In this document: piece by piece, positions 54,767 through 63,513 of the stretch
Position numbering within the stretch: position 1 is the first letter of the stretch
Layout of the letters: each line of letters begins with the position of its first letter
From: G965214625 sp965214625
GTDB lineage: Bacteria; Pseudomonadota; Gammaproteobacteria; Arenicellales; Poriferihabitantaceae
Direction of reading: 5' to 3'
Length of the DNA stretch: 64,000 bases
Assembly: GCA_965214625.1 (NCBI GenBank)
Contig: OZ243962.1
Coordinates: forward strand, 1,798,001 to 1,862,000
The notes under the pieces: generated by a model
What the model was told of the DNA's origin: nothing
Seen by the model: the letters and a program-made list of their open reading frames with translations, nothing else
The model's database searches: none
Translations under genes and position numbers: made by a program

Positions 54767-56197
54767 TCAAGTTATTTTACTTGAGTGCCAGACGTGCTTG
54801 ACAGTCATGTAATGGCTCAGGCCCTCTGTGCCACCCTCGCGACCGTAGCCGCTTGATTTGACACCGCCAAAGGGGGTTTCCGGCATCGAGGCTTCCAGGG
54901 TGTTGATCGACAGGTTGCCGACTTCGACGCAGTCGATCATCCGGTCAATATAGTCGGCACGGTTGGTGAAGGCATAACCGGCCAGGCCATAGGGTGCCAA
55001 ATTGGCTTTTTCGATGGCCTGGTCGAGCGAGCGCACTGGGTTGATGATGGCAACGGGGCCAAAAGGCTCTTCTTGCATGATGCGTGCGTCATCGGGCACA
55101 TTGACCAGCACGGTAGATTGGAAAAAGTATCCCTTGTGGCCGTGTCGCGAACCACCGGTGCGAAGCTCGGCTCCCTTGGCGCAGGCATCCTCGACCAGCT
55201 CGAGCAACACGGGGAGGCGACGGTCATGGGCCAGCGGGCCCATCTCGGTACCTTCATCCAGTCCATTGCCGACCGCAATCGTCGCGGCGTGTTCAACAAA
55301 CTTGTCCACATAGGTGCTGAAGATGTTTTCGTGCACGAAAAATCGAGTGGGAGAAGTACAGACCTGACCGGCGTTGCGCATTTTCCGTATAGCGCCGCTG
55401 ATCGCAGCTTTTTCGGTATCCGTATCTTCACAGACGATCACCGGGGCATGTCCGCCCAGTTCCATAAGCACCGGTGTCATGTGTTGCGAGGCCAGAGTCG
55501 TCAATTGCTGTCCCACCCTGGTCGAGCCGGTAAACGCCACAAGCCGTATGGGTGCCTGCGGGATCAGGTAGTTCGAAATATCTGACGGGGTGCCAAACAC
55601 AAGATTCAGTACTCCGCTCGGGAGTCCCGCATCTTTGCAGGCACGGGCAATATGGAGGGAACCCGCAGGGGTCTCCTCGGCCGCCTTGAGAATTACAGAA
55701 CACCCCGAGGCAAGCGCACCTGCGATCTTTCTTGCCGGCTGGCTCATTGGAAAATTCCAGGGTGAAAAGGCGGCCACGACCCCAATCGGTTGATGGTGCA
55801 CCGCCAATTTCTGGTTGCGAGGGGCAGGTATGATACGCCCGTATGTTCTCAGCGCTTCACCGGCATCCCATTCAAAAAACTCAATGCCACGCAGGACCTC
55901 TATCCGTGCCTGCTGTAATGGCTTGCCCTGTTCGATAGTGATGGAGCGGGCAATCTCTTCTTGTCGGGTGCGCATGATCGCCGCCGCGCGCAGGATGATC
56001 GCCGCACGGTCACGGGGCGCGGTCTGGCTCCATTTACGAAAGCCTTTCTCTGCGGCTTCCAGCGCATCATCCAGATCACTTTCCGCTGCATGAGGAAGAT
56101 GTCCGATCACTTCTTCTGTTGCCGGATTCACCACGGGCATATCGCGAGCGGTTTTACGCCACTCTCCTCCAATAAAAAGATGCAAATTAGGATACAT
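54767..56197 (-). CDS. NAD(P)-dependent aldehyde dehydrogenase, succinate-semialdehyde type
   Basis: This 476-residue enzyme has IGVVAAFSPWNFPMSQPARK (cofactor site), the general base in LMELGGHAPVIV, the nucleophile Cys in NAGQVCTSPTRFFV and EEPFGPVAIINPV. It resembles GabD-like succinate-semialdehyde dehydrogenases, yet the aldehyde cannot be fixed from sequence. I chose ATG 56197 (MYPNLHLFIGGEW) with GAGGGT upstream. 56198-56528 shows no gene. Confidence 0.88.
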   Translation of the reverse strand: MYPNLHLFIGGEWRKTARDMPVVNPATEEVIGHLPHAAESDLDDALEAAEKGFRKWSQTAPRDRAAIILRAAAIMRTRQEEIARSITIEQGKPLQQARIEVLRGIEFFEWDAGEALRTYGRIIPAPRNQKLAVHHQPIGVVAAFSPWNFPMSQPARKIAGALASGCSVILKAAEETPAGSLHIARACKDAGLPSGVLNLVFGTPSDISNYLIPQAPIRLVAFTGSTRVGQQLTTLASQHMTPVLMELGGHAPVIVCEDTDTEKAAISGAIRKMRNAGQVCTSPTRFFVHENIFSTYVDKFVEHAATIAVGNGLDEGTEMGPLAHDRRLPVLLELVEDACAKGAELRTGGSRHGHKGYFFQSTVLVNVPDDARIMQEEPFGPVAIINPVRSLDQAIEKANLAPYGLAGYAFTNRADYIDRMIDCVEVGNLSINTLEASMPETPFGGVKSSGYGREGGTEGLSHYMTVKHVWHSSKIT

Positions 56198-56528
56198 GGA
56201 ACGTGGACCCTCTTGGTTGATTTCACAGAATTGATGCAAGGTTAACCCAGTCTCGAAGTAATGTGGGGAAATAGGGATATTCGATTACGCAATACCCGAA
56301 TGTCAGATCATCGGGGCCGCTTCATACAAGGGTGCCTTGATCAATCATTCCGACTTTCATTCAAACCTGGCAACCACACGACCCGCCATGAAGACCTGTC
56401 AGGTGATCCAAGGGATCTGATCCGGACAGCATGGCAGCTGGCCTGTGCGCCGGCCAGCATACGCATCGAACTGTTTCAGGCCTGCTTCTGTCACCATCCA
56501 TCACCTCTTCCCCTCTTGGGATGGCCTG

Positions 56529-56704
56529 TTAATCCTGCTCGACACAGATCCACCACAGTTGCTTGTACACGATGGCTTCAATGACCGAGACCCGGTCCAG
56601 TTCCCCCATACTCAATGTAACCGTCTCCTCCAACATGACACCTCTCTAATGAAAAAGGCGACATTTTAGAATTGCTAAAAGACGACATTACAGAATTGCG
56701 CTAA
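56529..56704 (-). mobile_element. IS relic: transposase N-terminal fragment and terminal repeats
   Basis: The reverse frame from ATG 56636 to a TAA at 56529 reads MLEETVTLSMGELDRVSVIE and then loses similarity. This start resembles the N-terminus of ISNCY (IS1202-like) transposases, where the helix-turn-helix begins ELDRxxVI. Just outside it, two direct repeats CGACATTTTAGAATTGC (56659) and CGACATTACAGAATTGC (56683), 24 bases apart and ending GCTAACA, look like the element's end. The remainder is deleted. It lies just upstream of the rpmH promoter. Confidence 0.6.
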
Positions 56705-56720
56705 CAAACGGAAAGTGAAC

Positions 56721-56749
56721 TTGAATTTCATGTTGAAACACGGTACATT
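56721..56749 (+). promoter_or_regulatory. Sigma-70 promoter for rpmH
   Basis: TTGAAT at 56721-56726 and TACATT at 56744-56749 are spaced by exactly 17 bases. The start of transcription would be about 25 bases before the rpmH ATG. Confidence 0.55.
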
Positions 56750-56782
56750 CCGATGCCCTTTGCTACCCCGATTTTTGAAACC

Positions 56783-56917
56783 ATGAAACGTCCATTCCAA
56801 CCCAGTGAACTGAAGCGCAAAAGAACACACGGTTTTCGAGCACGCATGAGCACTCGGGGTGGCCGTGCGGTCATTAATGCAAGACGGGCCAAGGGCCGCT
56901 CGCGCCTGAGCGCGTAG
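56783..56917 (+). CDS. rpmH: 50S ribosomal protein L34
   Basis: The 44-residue L34 reads MKRPFQPSELKRKRTHGFRA and continues with MSTRGGRAVINARRAKGR, ending LSA. It heads the conserved rpmH-rnpA-yidD-yidC-mnmE run. In most relatives dnaA is divergent upstream; here an IS relic and an aldehyde dehydrogenase gene take that place. Confidence 0.96.
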   Translation: MKRPFQPSELKRKRTHGFRARMSTRGGRAVINARRAKGRSRLSA

Positions 56918-56963
56918 CGGGCGTGCCTAGCTTGCTTGGCATTCAATAGGTGTCGGAGTGCTC

Positions 56964-57329
56964 ATGCCGCTGTCGGCGGCAGGTTTTGGCCGACATCTCA
57001 GACTGCATAAGCGCAGTGAGTTCGTAACGGTATATCGCAACAGGAAAGTATCGCACGGACGATTTTTCAGCATTCACGCGTGCCCCAACTCGCTATCATA
57101 TCCGAGGTTGGGCCTGTCGGTTTCCAAGCACGTTAGTAAAAAAGCGGTGGAGCGCAACCGGTTAAAACGTCGCATCAAAGAGGAGTTTCGATTACACCAG
57201 CAAACCCTTGCACGACTTGATTTTGTGGTCGTGGCAAAGCGTGGCAGTACGCAGCAGGCACATCAAACATTATGCGCTGATCTCAATAAGTTGTGGTCAA
57301 GGGTAATTGAAAAATGCGAAAATTGTTAG
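56964..57329 (+). CDS. rnpA: Ribonuclease P protein component
   Basis: RnpA (121 residues) supports the RNase P RNA in tRNA 5' processing. FGRHLRLHKRSEFVTVYRN and the RNR motif SKKAVERNRLKRRIKEEFR are clear. I prefer ATG 56964 to GTG 56958 because the GTCGGAG site is better spaced. It overlaps yidD by 16 bases. Confidence 0.95.
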   Translation: MPLSAAGFGRHLRLHKRSEFVTVYRNRKVSHGRFFSIHACPNSLSYPRLGLSVSKHVSKKAVERNRLKRRIKEEFRLHQQTLARLDFVVVAKRGSTQQAHQTLCADLNKLWSRVIEKCENC

Positions 57330-57541
57330 TTGCACCAATCAAACTGTACAAGCGGCTGCTCAGTCCGTTTCTTGGTCGAAACTGTCGCTTCGAGCCCGGT
57401 TGTGCCAATTATGCGATCAAGGCCATTGAGACACATGGCGTAATCAACGGCTCCTGGCTAATGATCAGACGGATTGCACGCTGTCATCCATGGACTGAGG
57501 GCGGATATGATCCCGTGCCGAAATGTGTTGAAAAGAATTAA
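57314..57541 (+). CDS. yidD: Membrane protein insertion efficiency factor YidD
   Basis: The 75-residue YidD has the family core LYKRLLSPFLGRNCRFEPGC, then NYAIKAIETHG and RIARCHPWTEGGYDPVP. It is thought to help membrane protein insertion at the inner face. Its start lies inside rnpA, the usual arrangement, and a 52-base gap separates it from yidC. Confidence 0.95.
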   Translation: MRKLLVAPIKLYKRLLSPFLGRNCRFEPGCANYAIKAIETHGVINGSWLMIRRIARCHPWTEGGYDPVPKCVEKN

Positions 57542-57593
57542 TCGGCAAACATCAGTTTTAGCGGCTTATTAATTTTAGACCTACGACAATTCA

Positions 57594-59288
57594 ATGCAAA
57601 TCCAAAGAATGCTTCTTTACGGGGCACTTGCCTTGGTGTTGGTAATGATCTGGCAATCCTGGATCGAGTTCCAGCATCGGCAATCCGACGGATACGATCA
57701 GCAGGCGGAGCTGGATTCGGCTTCACGATTGCAGGCGACAGAGGGTGCCAATATCAATCTCGGTGAGGATGTTCCGGAAGCACCGAAAGAGTCAAGCAGT
57801 GCAGCGCCTGAACAGGTGAGTGAAGACAACAGCGAGCGCCCGCAGACGGGACAGATCATACATGTCAAAACGGATCTGGTTAATGCACAAATCGATACCC
57901 ATGGCGGCGATTTGATTCGAGTCGAGTTGATCAAGCATCCGGTGAGTGTTGAGACACCGGATCAACCTTTTGTGCTGATGCATCGTGATGACAGTCGGCT
58001 GTTTATTGCCCAGAACGGATTGATTGGCAACGACAGGACATACCCCAATCATAACGTGGACTATTCGGTGACCGAACTGAACCATATTCTGGGCGATGAC
58101 GATCAGGTCAAAGTCGTACTGAACTGGACCGCACCCGATGGCGTGATTTATAAAAAGATTTTTACTTTCACTCGCGACAGCTATCGCATTGGCATTGATT
58201 TCGAAGTTGACAATCAAAGCGCCAGTCCATGGACGGGATTTGTCTATGGGCAGTTAAAGCAAACGGAGATTGAACAAGGCGGCTCTATGGGGATTCTCGG
58301 GCGGCTGCCGAGTTATCATGGTGCGGCGATTTATACCGAACAGGAGAAATACGAAAAAATCGACTACGAACAGATGCGAGAGGGCAATCTGAATGTCGCG
58401 ACGCCAGCAGGCTGGGTCGCCATGTTACAGCATTATTTCGTGTCTTCATGGCTGCCGGCGGACTCGCAAGGTTATCAGTTTTACAGTGGCGTGGGCGGCA
58501 GCGGCACAAACCCGCAATATCGAATTGGCTACAAGACCACACAGCCGGTTGTGATCCCATCAGGCGGTCAGGGAGCACTCAAAACAGCGTTATATGTCGG
58601 ACCAAAGGAACAGGTGAGGCTGGAGAGACAGGGTGCCGAGGGACTGACGTTGACGGTTGACTATGGATGGCTGACGCCGGTTTCAGATCCACTTTTTTGG
58701 TTGTTGAACCATATTAATAATATTGTCAACAATTGGGGATGGTCCATCATTTTGCTCACCGTACTGATCAAGGCGATTTTTTATCCCTTGTCAGCGACGA
58801 GTTATAAATCAATGGCTAAAATGAAGAAACTCCAGCCGCGTTTGCAGACACTCAAGGAGCGCTATAGTGATGACAAGCAAAAATTCCAGCAGGAGATGAT
58901 GAAGCTGTACAAAGCGGAGAAAGTCAATCCTGCCGGCGGGTGCCTTCCCATCCTGGTGCAAATTCCTGTTTTCATCGCGCTGTACTGGGTGCTGCTGGAA
59001 AGCGTCGAACTGAGACAGGCCGATTTCATGTTTTGGCTTAAAGACCTGTCATTGCCAGACCCTTATTTTGTTTTGCCGTTGATTATGGGCGCATCAATGC
59101 TGGCCCAGCACTTTCTTAATCCGGCACCGGTCGACCCCATACAGAAAAAAATCATGATGGCAATGCCGATCGTATTTACGGTATTTTTTCTTTGGTTTCC
59201 GGCAGGGCTGGTCCTGTATTGGGTGGTCAATAACCTGCTTTCAATCGCCCAACAGTACTACATTACGAGAAAGTATCAGAATGCGTGA
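57594..59288 (+). CDS. yidC: Membrane protein insertase YidC
   Basis: YidC (564 residues) inserts and folds membrane proteins alone or with Sec. There is an N-terminal membrane helix (MLLYGALALVLVMIWQ), a large periplasmic domain, and five C-terminal helices with GWSIILLTVLIKAIFYPLS, the coiled cytoplasmic loop KMKKLQPRLQTLKERY and NPAGGCLPILVQIPVFIALYWV. Gram-negative length. Its stop overlaps the start of mnmE. Confidence 0.97.
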   Translation: MQIQRMLLYGALALVLVMIWQSWIEFQHRQSDGYDQQAELDSASRLQATEGANINLGEDVPEAPKESSSAAPEQVSEDNSERPQTGQIIHVKTDLVNAQIDTHGGDLIRVELIKHPVSVETPDQPFVLMHRDDSRLFIAQNGLIGNDRTYPNHNVDYSVTELNHILGDDDQVKVVLNWTAPDGVIYKKIFTFTRDSYRIGIDFEVDNQSASPWTGFVYGQLKQTEIEQGGSMGILGRLPSYHGAAIYTEQEKYEKIDYEQMREGNLNVATPAGWVAMLQHYFVSSWLPADSQGYQFYSGVGGSGTNPQYRIGYKTTQPVVIPSGGQGALKTALYVGPKEQVRLERQGAEGLTLTVDYGWLTPVSDPLFWLLNHINNIVNNWGWSIILLTVLIKAIFYPLSATSYKSMAKMKKLQPRLQTLKERYSDDKQKFQQEMMKLYKAEKVNPAGGCLPILVQIPVFIALYWVLLESVELRQADFMFWLKDLSLPDPYFVLPLIMGASMLAQHFLNPAPVDPIQKKIMMAMPIVFTVFFLWFPAGLVLYWVVNNLLSIAQQYYITRKYQNA

Positions 59289-60637
59289 ATCGTGAACGTA
59301 TCGGCATGCTTCCTGACAATGATGACATTGTTGCCATTGCAACACCGCCGGGTCGAGGCGGTATCAGTATCGTGCGTCTGTCGGGACCCGGCATTGCGGC
59401 CTTTGCACAAAGCTTTCTGGGCCGGTTGCCCACCCCCCGGTCTGCAATACTGACCGATTTCAAAGAGCTTGATGGCACGGTCATAGACAGCGGGATTGCG
59501 CTTTACTTTTCAGCGCCGGAAAGTTATACCGGTGAGCATGTGCTGGAGCTGCAAGGACATGGCAGTCCGGTCGTCATGCAGATGTTGCTCAGGCGCTGCC
59601 AAGCGTCAGGGATACGGCTGGCCCGCCCCGGTGAATTCAGTGAGCGGGCCTTCTTGAACGGACGGATGAACCTGGCCCAGGCGGAAGCGGTTGCGGATCT
59701 GATCGAGAGCAGTACCGAATCTGCCGCGCGTTCCGCGATGCGTTCACTGAAAGGTGCGTTTTCAGAGCAGATTGAAAGCCTCGTCTCCGAATTGATTGAT
59801 CTTCGAATCTATGTGGAGTCGGCAATGGACTTCCCCGATGAGGAAATTGATTTTCTGGGGGAGGAGGCCGTTGTCTCCCGGCTGAATGCCCTGGCTGAAC
59901 GATTTAGCGCCCTGAATCGATCGGCGCAACAGGGCAGGCTCTTGAAAGAGGGCTTGTCGGTTGTGTTGACCGGGTTGCCCAATGCCGGGAAATCCAGGTT
60001 GTTGAACAGGCTGTCTAACGAAAATCGAGCCATTGTCAGCGCCACCCCCGGCACGACCCGGGACGTATTGGAGCAATATATCGAGATTGACGGATTGCCT
60101 GTCAAACTATTTGATACGGCGGGATTGAGAGACAGTGTGGATGAGATTGAAGCCGAAGGCGTCAGACGGGCCCGGTGTGCCCAGGCGCAGGCCGACCTGA
60201 TTGTCCTGGTGATTGATGTGACCGATTCCACGGAGGGTGACGTGCGGGCGATGCTGCCTGATTCGGTGCCAATGATCAAAGCCTACAACAAGATCGATTT
60301 GACCGGGGAGTCACCCGAAGAAACCGCTGAGGGAATCTATCTTTCCGCTTTGACCGGACAAGGCATTGACTGCCTGCTGCGTGCCATCAAGCGGGCCGCC
60401 GGGTATCGCCAGAGCGACGATAGCCAGTTCATGGCCCGCGAGAGACATATGCATGCGATTCGCCGGGCCGAGGGATTTTTACTGAGCGGGATAAGACAGT
60501 TGGCGGATTACCGGGCCGGAGAGTTATTGGCTGAAGAGTTGGCCGAATGTCAGCGGGCGCTCGGGGAAATTACCGGAGAGCTGACCAGTGATGATCTGCT
60601 GGGATTGATTTTCGGGTCTTTTTGTATTGGGAAATAG
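59285..60637 (+). CDS. mnmE: tRNA modification GTPase MnmE
   Basis: MnmE (450 residues) works with MnmG to form cmnm5 at U34 of tRNAs. It has the N-terminal THF-binding domain (DIVAIATPPGRGGISIVRLSG), GTPase G1 GLPNAGKSRLLN, G3 LFDTAGLRD, G4 NKID, and the C-terminal FCIGK with its conserved cysteine. GTG start 59285 overlaps the yidC stop. In this genome two unrelated genes separate it from mnmG. Confidence 0.97.
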   Translation: MNRERIGMLPDNDDIVAIATPPGRGGISIVRLSGPGIAAFAQSFLGRLPTPRSAILTDFKELDGTVIDSGIALYFSAPESYTGEHVLELQGHGSPVVMQMLLRRCQASGIRLARPGEFSERAFLNGRMNLAQAEAVADLIESSTESAARSAMRSLKGAFSEQIESLVSELIDLRIYVESAMDFPDEEIDFLGEEAVVSRLNALAERFSALNRSAQQGRLLKEGLSVVLTGLPNAGKSRLLNRLSNENRAIVSATPGTTRDVLEQYIEIDGLPVKLFDTAGLRDSVDEIEAEGVRRARCAQAQADLIVLVIDVTDSTEGDVRAMLPDSVPMIKAYNKIDLTGESPEETAEGIYLSALTGQGIDCLLRAIKRAAGYRQSDDSQFMARERHMHAIRRAEGFLLSGIRQLADYRAGELLAEELAECQRALGEITGELTSDDLLGLIFGSFCIGK

Positions 60638-60773
60638 TCAACGGGAGGTTCGATTGAGCAGGGCAGGCGGTGTGATTCATACGGGACGGAGACACTACCC
60701 GATCAGGCCTCGCCGCATGTCCTGGTTTTTGCCGAGCGGCATACAACAGATATATCTGATTGATTTGATGTTG

Positions 60774-60796
60774 CTTATCTGGATAAGAGCTATAAT
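60774..60796 (+). promoter_or_regulatory. Promoter with internal dyad before the MotA/MotB-like pair
   Basis: A perfect inverted repeat CTTATC-TG-GATAAG (60774-60787) is directly followed by the consensus -10 TATAAT (60791-60796). The dyad lies in the spacer, the classical place for a repressor operator. The -35 is unclear. The rest of 60638-60950 has no supported gene and is AT-rich around TATATATA. Confidence 0.45.
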
Positions 60797-60950
60797 CACC
60801 GATGGAGTATATATATGCACACATTCGTTATATATTTACTCGGCTATCGTTACTGAAGCGGGTCAATTCCGATTTGGCATTGGTACAAGACAGCATGTCT
60901 GCAGACACACAGGCCGGACAATCGGTTAGTCGAAATACAGAACTACTCAC

Positions 60951-61976
60951 ATGATAGACAAAACAGCCAGCCATACCTACACGAAAAATATCCTGATCCA
61001 AATGGTTGTCGTGTTTCTTCTTCTCTTCGCGGCCGTGGCCTGGCAGAGAGACATCATCTATGACATCTACATTGCCAATCAAATCAATGCTGTCGGTTGG
61101 ACGGTTAACGGGGGTATCTTGCTGTTGTTTCTATGTGGACTGTATGAACTGATCAAGCGATTTTATTCATATCGCAATGAAGAATTGTCCATACAGCGGT
61201 TTTTTAAAAATATAAGCAACGGAGATGAACCGCTACGCGGTATAGAGCGGGGGGGCATGTTGGCGGAGCGGTTTTTGACACTAAAAAACCTGAACCGCCA
61301 GCGAGCCAATATCAACCACAATGCACTGGCTGCAACGTTGCTTGCGTCGGAGTCCAGTCGAAACAGTTTCCTCAAGTTTGTTCATAATGTCCTCATCCTG
61401 ACCGGTGTTTTCGGGACCATTATCTCGTTGTCAATTTCTCTGCTCGGCGCATCGGACCTGATCGAGTCCAGTGCGAGAATAGGGATACAGACCGGCGAGG
61501 GCAATAACATCGGGATGATCATCTATGGTATGTCCACGGCGTTATCAACCACGATGACGGCGATTATTGCGTATCTTTTTTTCGGCTATTTCTATATCAA
61601 GCTGACCGATTCCCAGACCTATCTGATCAGCAAGGTCGAGGAGATTACAACCACCACACTGTTGCCTCACGTCGAAATGAATCAGGAGACCGTGATCAGG
61701 GACTATTCGGAAATCATTCAAGCGTCGAGTGAACTGATTAAAAAACTCGACCAGTCTCAGGAAATCTATGCCGAATTGGCCAAAACACTCCAACTGGCAA
61801 CGGAACAGCTGGGTGATCGAATGAGATCGGAGGGGGCGACAGGACGTGACGTGGGTAACGAAGAACTGATGGCGGCAATACGTCACATCATTGAGATTCA
61901 GCAACAAGGCATGATCCAGAATAATGAAGGGATGAGTGAAATCATGTCCATCCTGGAGCGTGGCTTCCGTTTGTAG
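60951..61976 (+). CDS. MotA/TolQ/ExbB-like ion-channel protein
   Basis: The 341-residue protein has four predicted membrane helices, about 14-31, 48-66, 143-168 and 187-215, with a cytoplasmic domain between the second and third and a helical C-terminal tail of about 120 residues. The third and fourth (VLILTGVFGTIISLSISLLG; MSTALSTTMTAIIAYLFFGYF) match the pore helices of MotA/ExbB proteins, with the usual small residues and threonines. It precedes a MotB-like partner by 37 bases. The overall plan recalls ZorA of Zorya systems, but no Zorya effector is seen. The function is not known. Confidence 0.8.
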   Translation: MIDKTASHTYTKNILIQMVVVFLLLFAAVAWQRDIIYDIYIANQINAVGWTVNGGILLLFLCGLYELIKRFYSYRNEELSIQRFFKNISNGDEPLRGIERGGMLAERFLTLKNLNRQRANINHNALAATLLASESSRNSFLKFVHNVLILTGVFGTIISLSISLLGASDLIESSARIGIQTGEGNNIGMIIYGMSTALSTTMTAIIAYLFFGYFYIKLTDSQTYLISKVEEITTTTLLPHVEMNQETVIRDYSEIIQASSELIKKLDQSQEIYAELAKTLQLATEQLGDRMRSEGATGRDVGNEELMAAIRHIIEIQQQGMIQNNEGMSEIMSILERGFRL

Positions 61977-62013
61977 TGTCGACTGAGGTTTATTCGGCAG
62001 GATAATTCAGAGC

Positions 62014-63474
62014 ATGTCAAACCATAGTGGTTTTGTTGATTTAAGATTGGGCCATGGGGCCCAAGGTATCGGGGATGACAGTGTCTGGCCGTCATTTACC
62101 GATATCATGACGGTGGTTGTCATGATTTTCCTGATGGCGCTGGTGGTCATCATATTACGAAATTTTGACCTCACCTTGGAACTTGACAGAACCCTGAGTG
62201 CAAAAGATGCGGTGTCTGTTGAAAGTGCGGCGCTTGGAAGGCAGGTTCAGGCGCAGCAAAGAGAAATCGGCATCCTTGAGCAGTCTTTAAGTGTGACGGA
62301 GCAGCAGCGAGACGTGTTACGTGAAGAATTGAAAGCAGGCGAGCACCAAATCAGGTCACTCACTTTGGAACAGACGGCCATTCAAGAACAACTTGCATCG
62401 TTGCTCGCGGAGGTAACGGTGCTGTCCGAGCTTAGAAAAAATCTACTGGAACAGACCGAGGCCATAAGAATGGAGTTCGCAGACGAAAATCAGGATCCCT
62501 TGTCCATCAATCAGGCGGTTTCATTGATTATTGAAAACAATGCCAAGTTGTCTGAAGAGAGACAGGCCGCATTGGATGAAATCGCCAGAGTTAACGCAAG
62601 CAAACTGGCGTTGACCCGGCAGGTGGCAGGGATGGGTCAACGTATAGACGAATTAATGAAAAACAAGCGGGTCGCAGAGCAGGACGCCGATGTCGCGAAA
62701 CGGCAAATTGCGGCCTTGTCGGAAAGCAGGGATTTGTTAAGTGCCGAGTTGACGGTATCCGAGGAGGAGATTTCGCGGCTGTCAAATGTCAAAGAGGGAT
62801 TGGTTGAACAGGTCTCCAAACTGAACCGCAGGCTAGCCGCTTTCAAACTGGAATCGGAAGGCCAAATCAGTACGTTGAGTTCACGCAACCAGTCATTGGC
62901 TGAAAAACTGACCCTACTGACGGAACAGTTGATTGGGCTTGAGTTGGTCATTGAGCGGCAGAAAACAGAAAAAGAGACACTGGCCGGCCAGTTGAGAGAA
63001 GCTGATTTATTGCAGAGAGAGACTGAACTAGGCGTGGTCACTGCACAAGAGAAAGTCCTCGTGCTGATGGATTTGATCAAGCAACGCGAAGCAGAAAATG
63101 CTGCCTTGGAAAAGGCGGCGCGAGCAGCCGGAGAGCGGTTTCATTCGCTTCAGGATGAGTACAGTGCGCTGGAGGAAGAATTTCGGGATTTGGTCAGACC
63201 GGCTCGCAGTACCGCAGGAAAATATGTCGTGGAAGTCTGGTTATTGAAAACAGAAACCGGATTCGGTTATCAGTATCGACAGCCGGAGCACGACCAGGCA
63301 CAGAGCGTGACGGAAAGACAGCTCCATGCCAGATTGAGGACGCTTAAAGATCAATTCGGGAATCGACTGTATACTCAAATCATTATTCCAGACAGTACGG
63401 AGGTGTCATATTCCGAAGCATGGAGTTTTACCAGCGATATCCTCAATAAATATGATTACTATTCCCAGCAATAG
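62014..63474 (+). CDS. MotB/ZorB-like protein with a very long coiled coil
   Basis: The 486-residue protein has one membrane helix (about 31-48) preceded by WPSFTDIMTVVVMIFLMAL, where Asp30 sits like the proton-carrying Asp of MotB and ExbD. Then follows a heptad-rich coiled coil, about residues 55-395, longer than 300 residues. A small C-terminal domain (about 400-486, AGKYVVEVWLLKTETGFGYQ, NRLYTQIIIPDSTEVSYS) replaces the OmpA-like peptidoglycan domain usual in MotB. By MotB topology the coiled coil is periplasmic. Unknown function; clearly a partner of the upstream channel protein. Confidence 0.8.
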   Translation: MSNHSGFVDLRLGHGAQGIGDDSVWPSFTDIMTVVVMIFLMALVVIILRNFDLTLELDRTLSAKDAVSVESAALGRQVQAQQREIGILEQSLSVTEQQRDVLREELKAGEHQIRSLTLEQTAIQEQLASLLAEVTVLSELRKNLLEQTEAIRMEFADENQDPLSINQAVSLIIENNAKLSEERQAALDEIARVNASKLALTRQVAGMGQRIDELMKNKRVAEQDADVAKRQIAALSESRDLLSAELTVSEEEISRLSNVKEGLVEQVSKLNRRLAAFKLESEGQISTLSSRNQSLAEKLTLLTEQLIGLELVIERQKTEKETLAGQLREADLLQRETELGVVTAQEKVLVLMDLIKQREAENAALEKAARAAGERFHSLQDEYSALEEEFRDLVRPARSTAGKYVVEVWLLKTETGFGYQYRQPEHDQAQSVTERQLHARLRTLKDQFGNRLYTQIIIPDSTEVSYSEAWSFTSDILNKYDYYSQQ

Positions 63475-63513
63475 AGATAATTTTACTGCGGAACAAAAAA
63501 CAGGCTGTCAACC

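Noticed and set aside
60951..63474. Calling the pair a Zorya defence system
   Set aside because: Neither an OmpA-type ZorB nor ZorC/ZorD/ZorE-like genes are present, and the coiled coil is on the other subunit.
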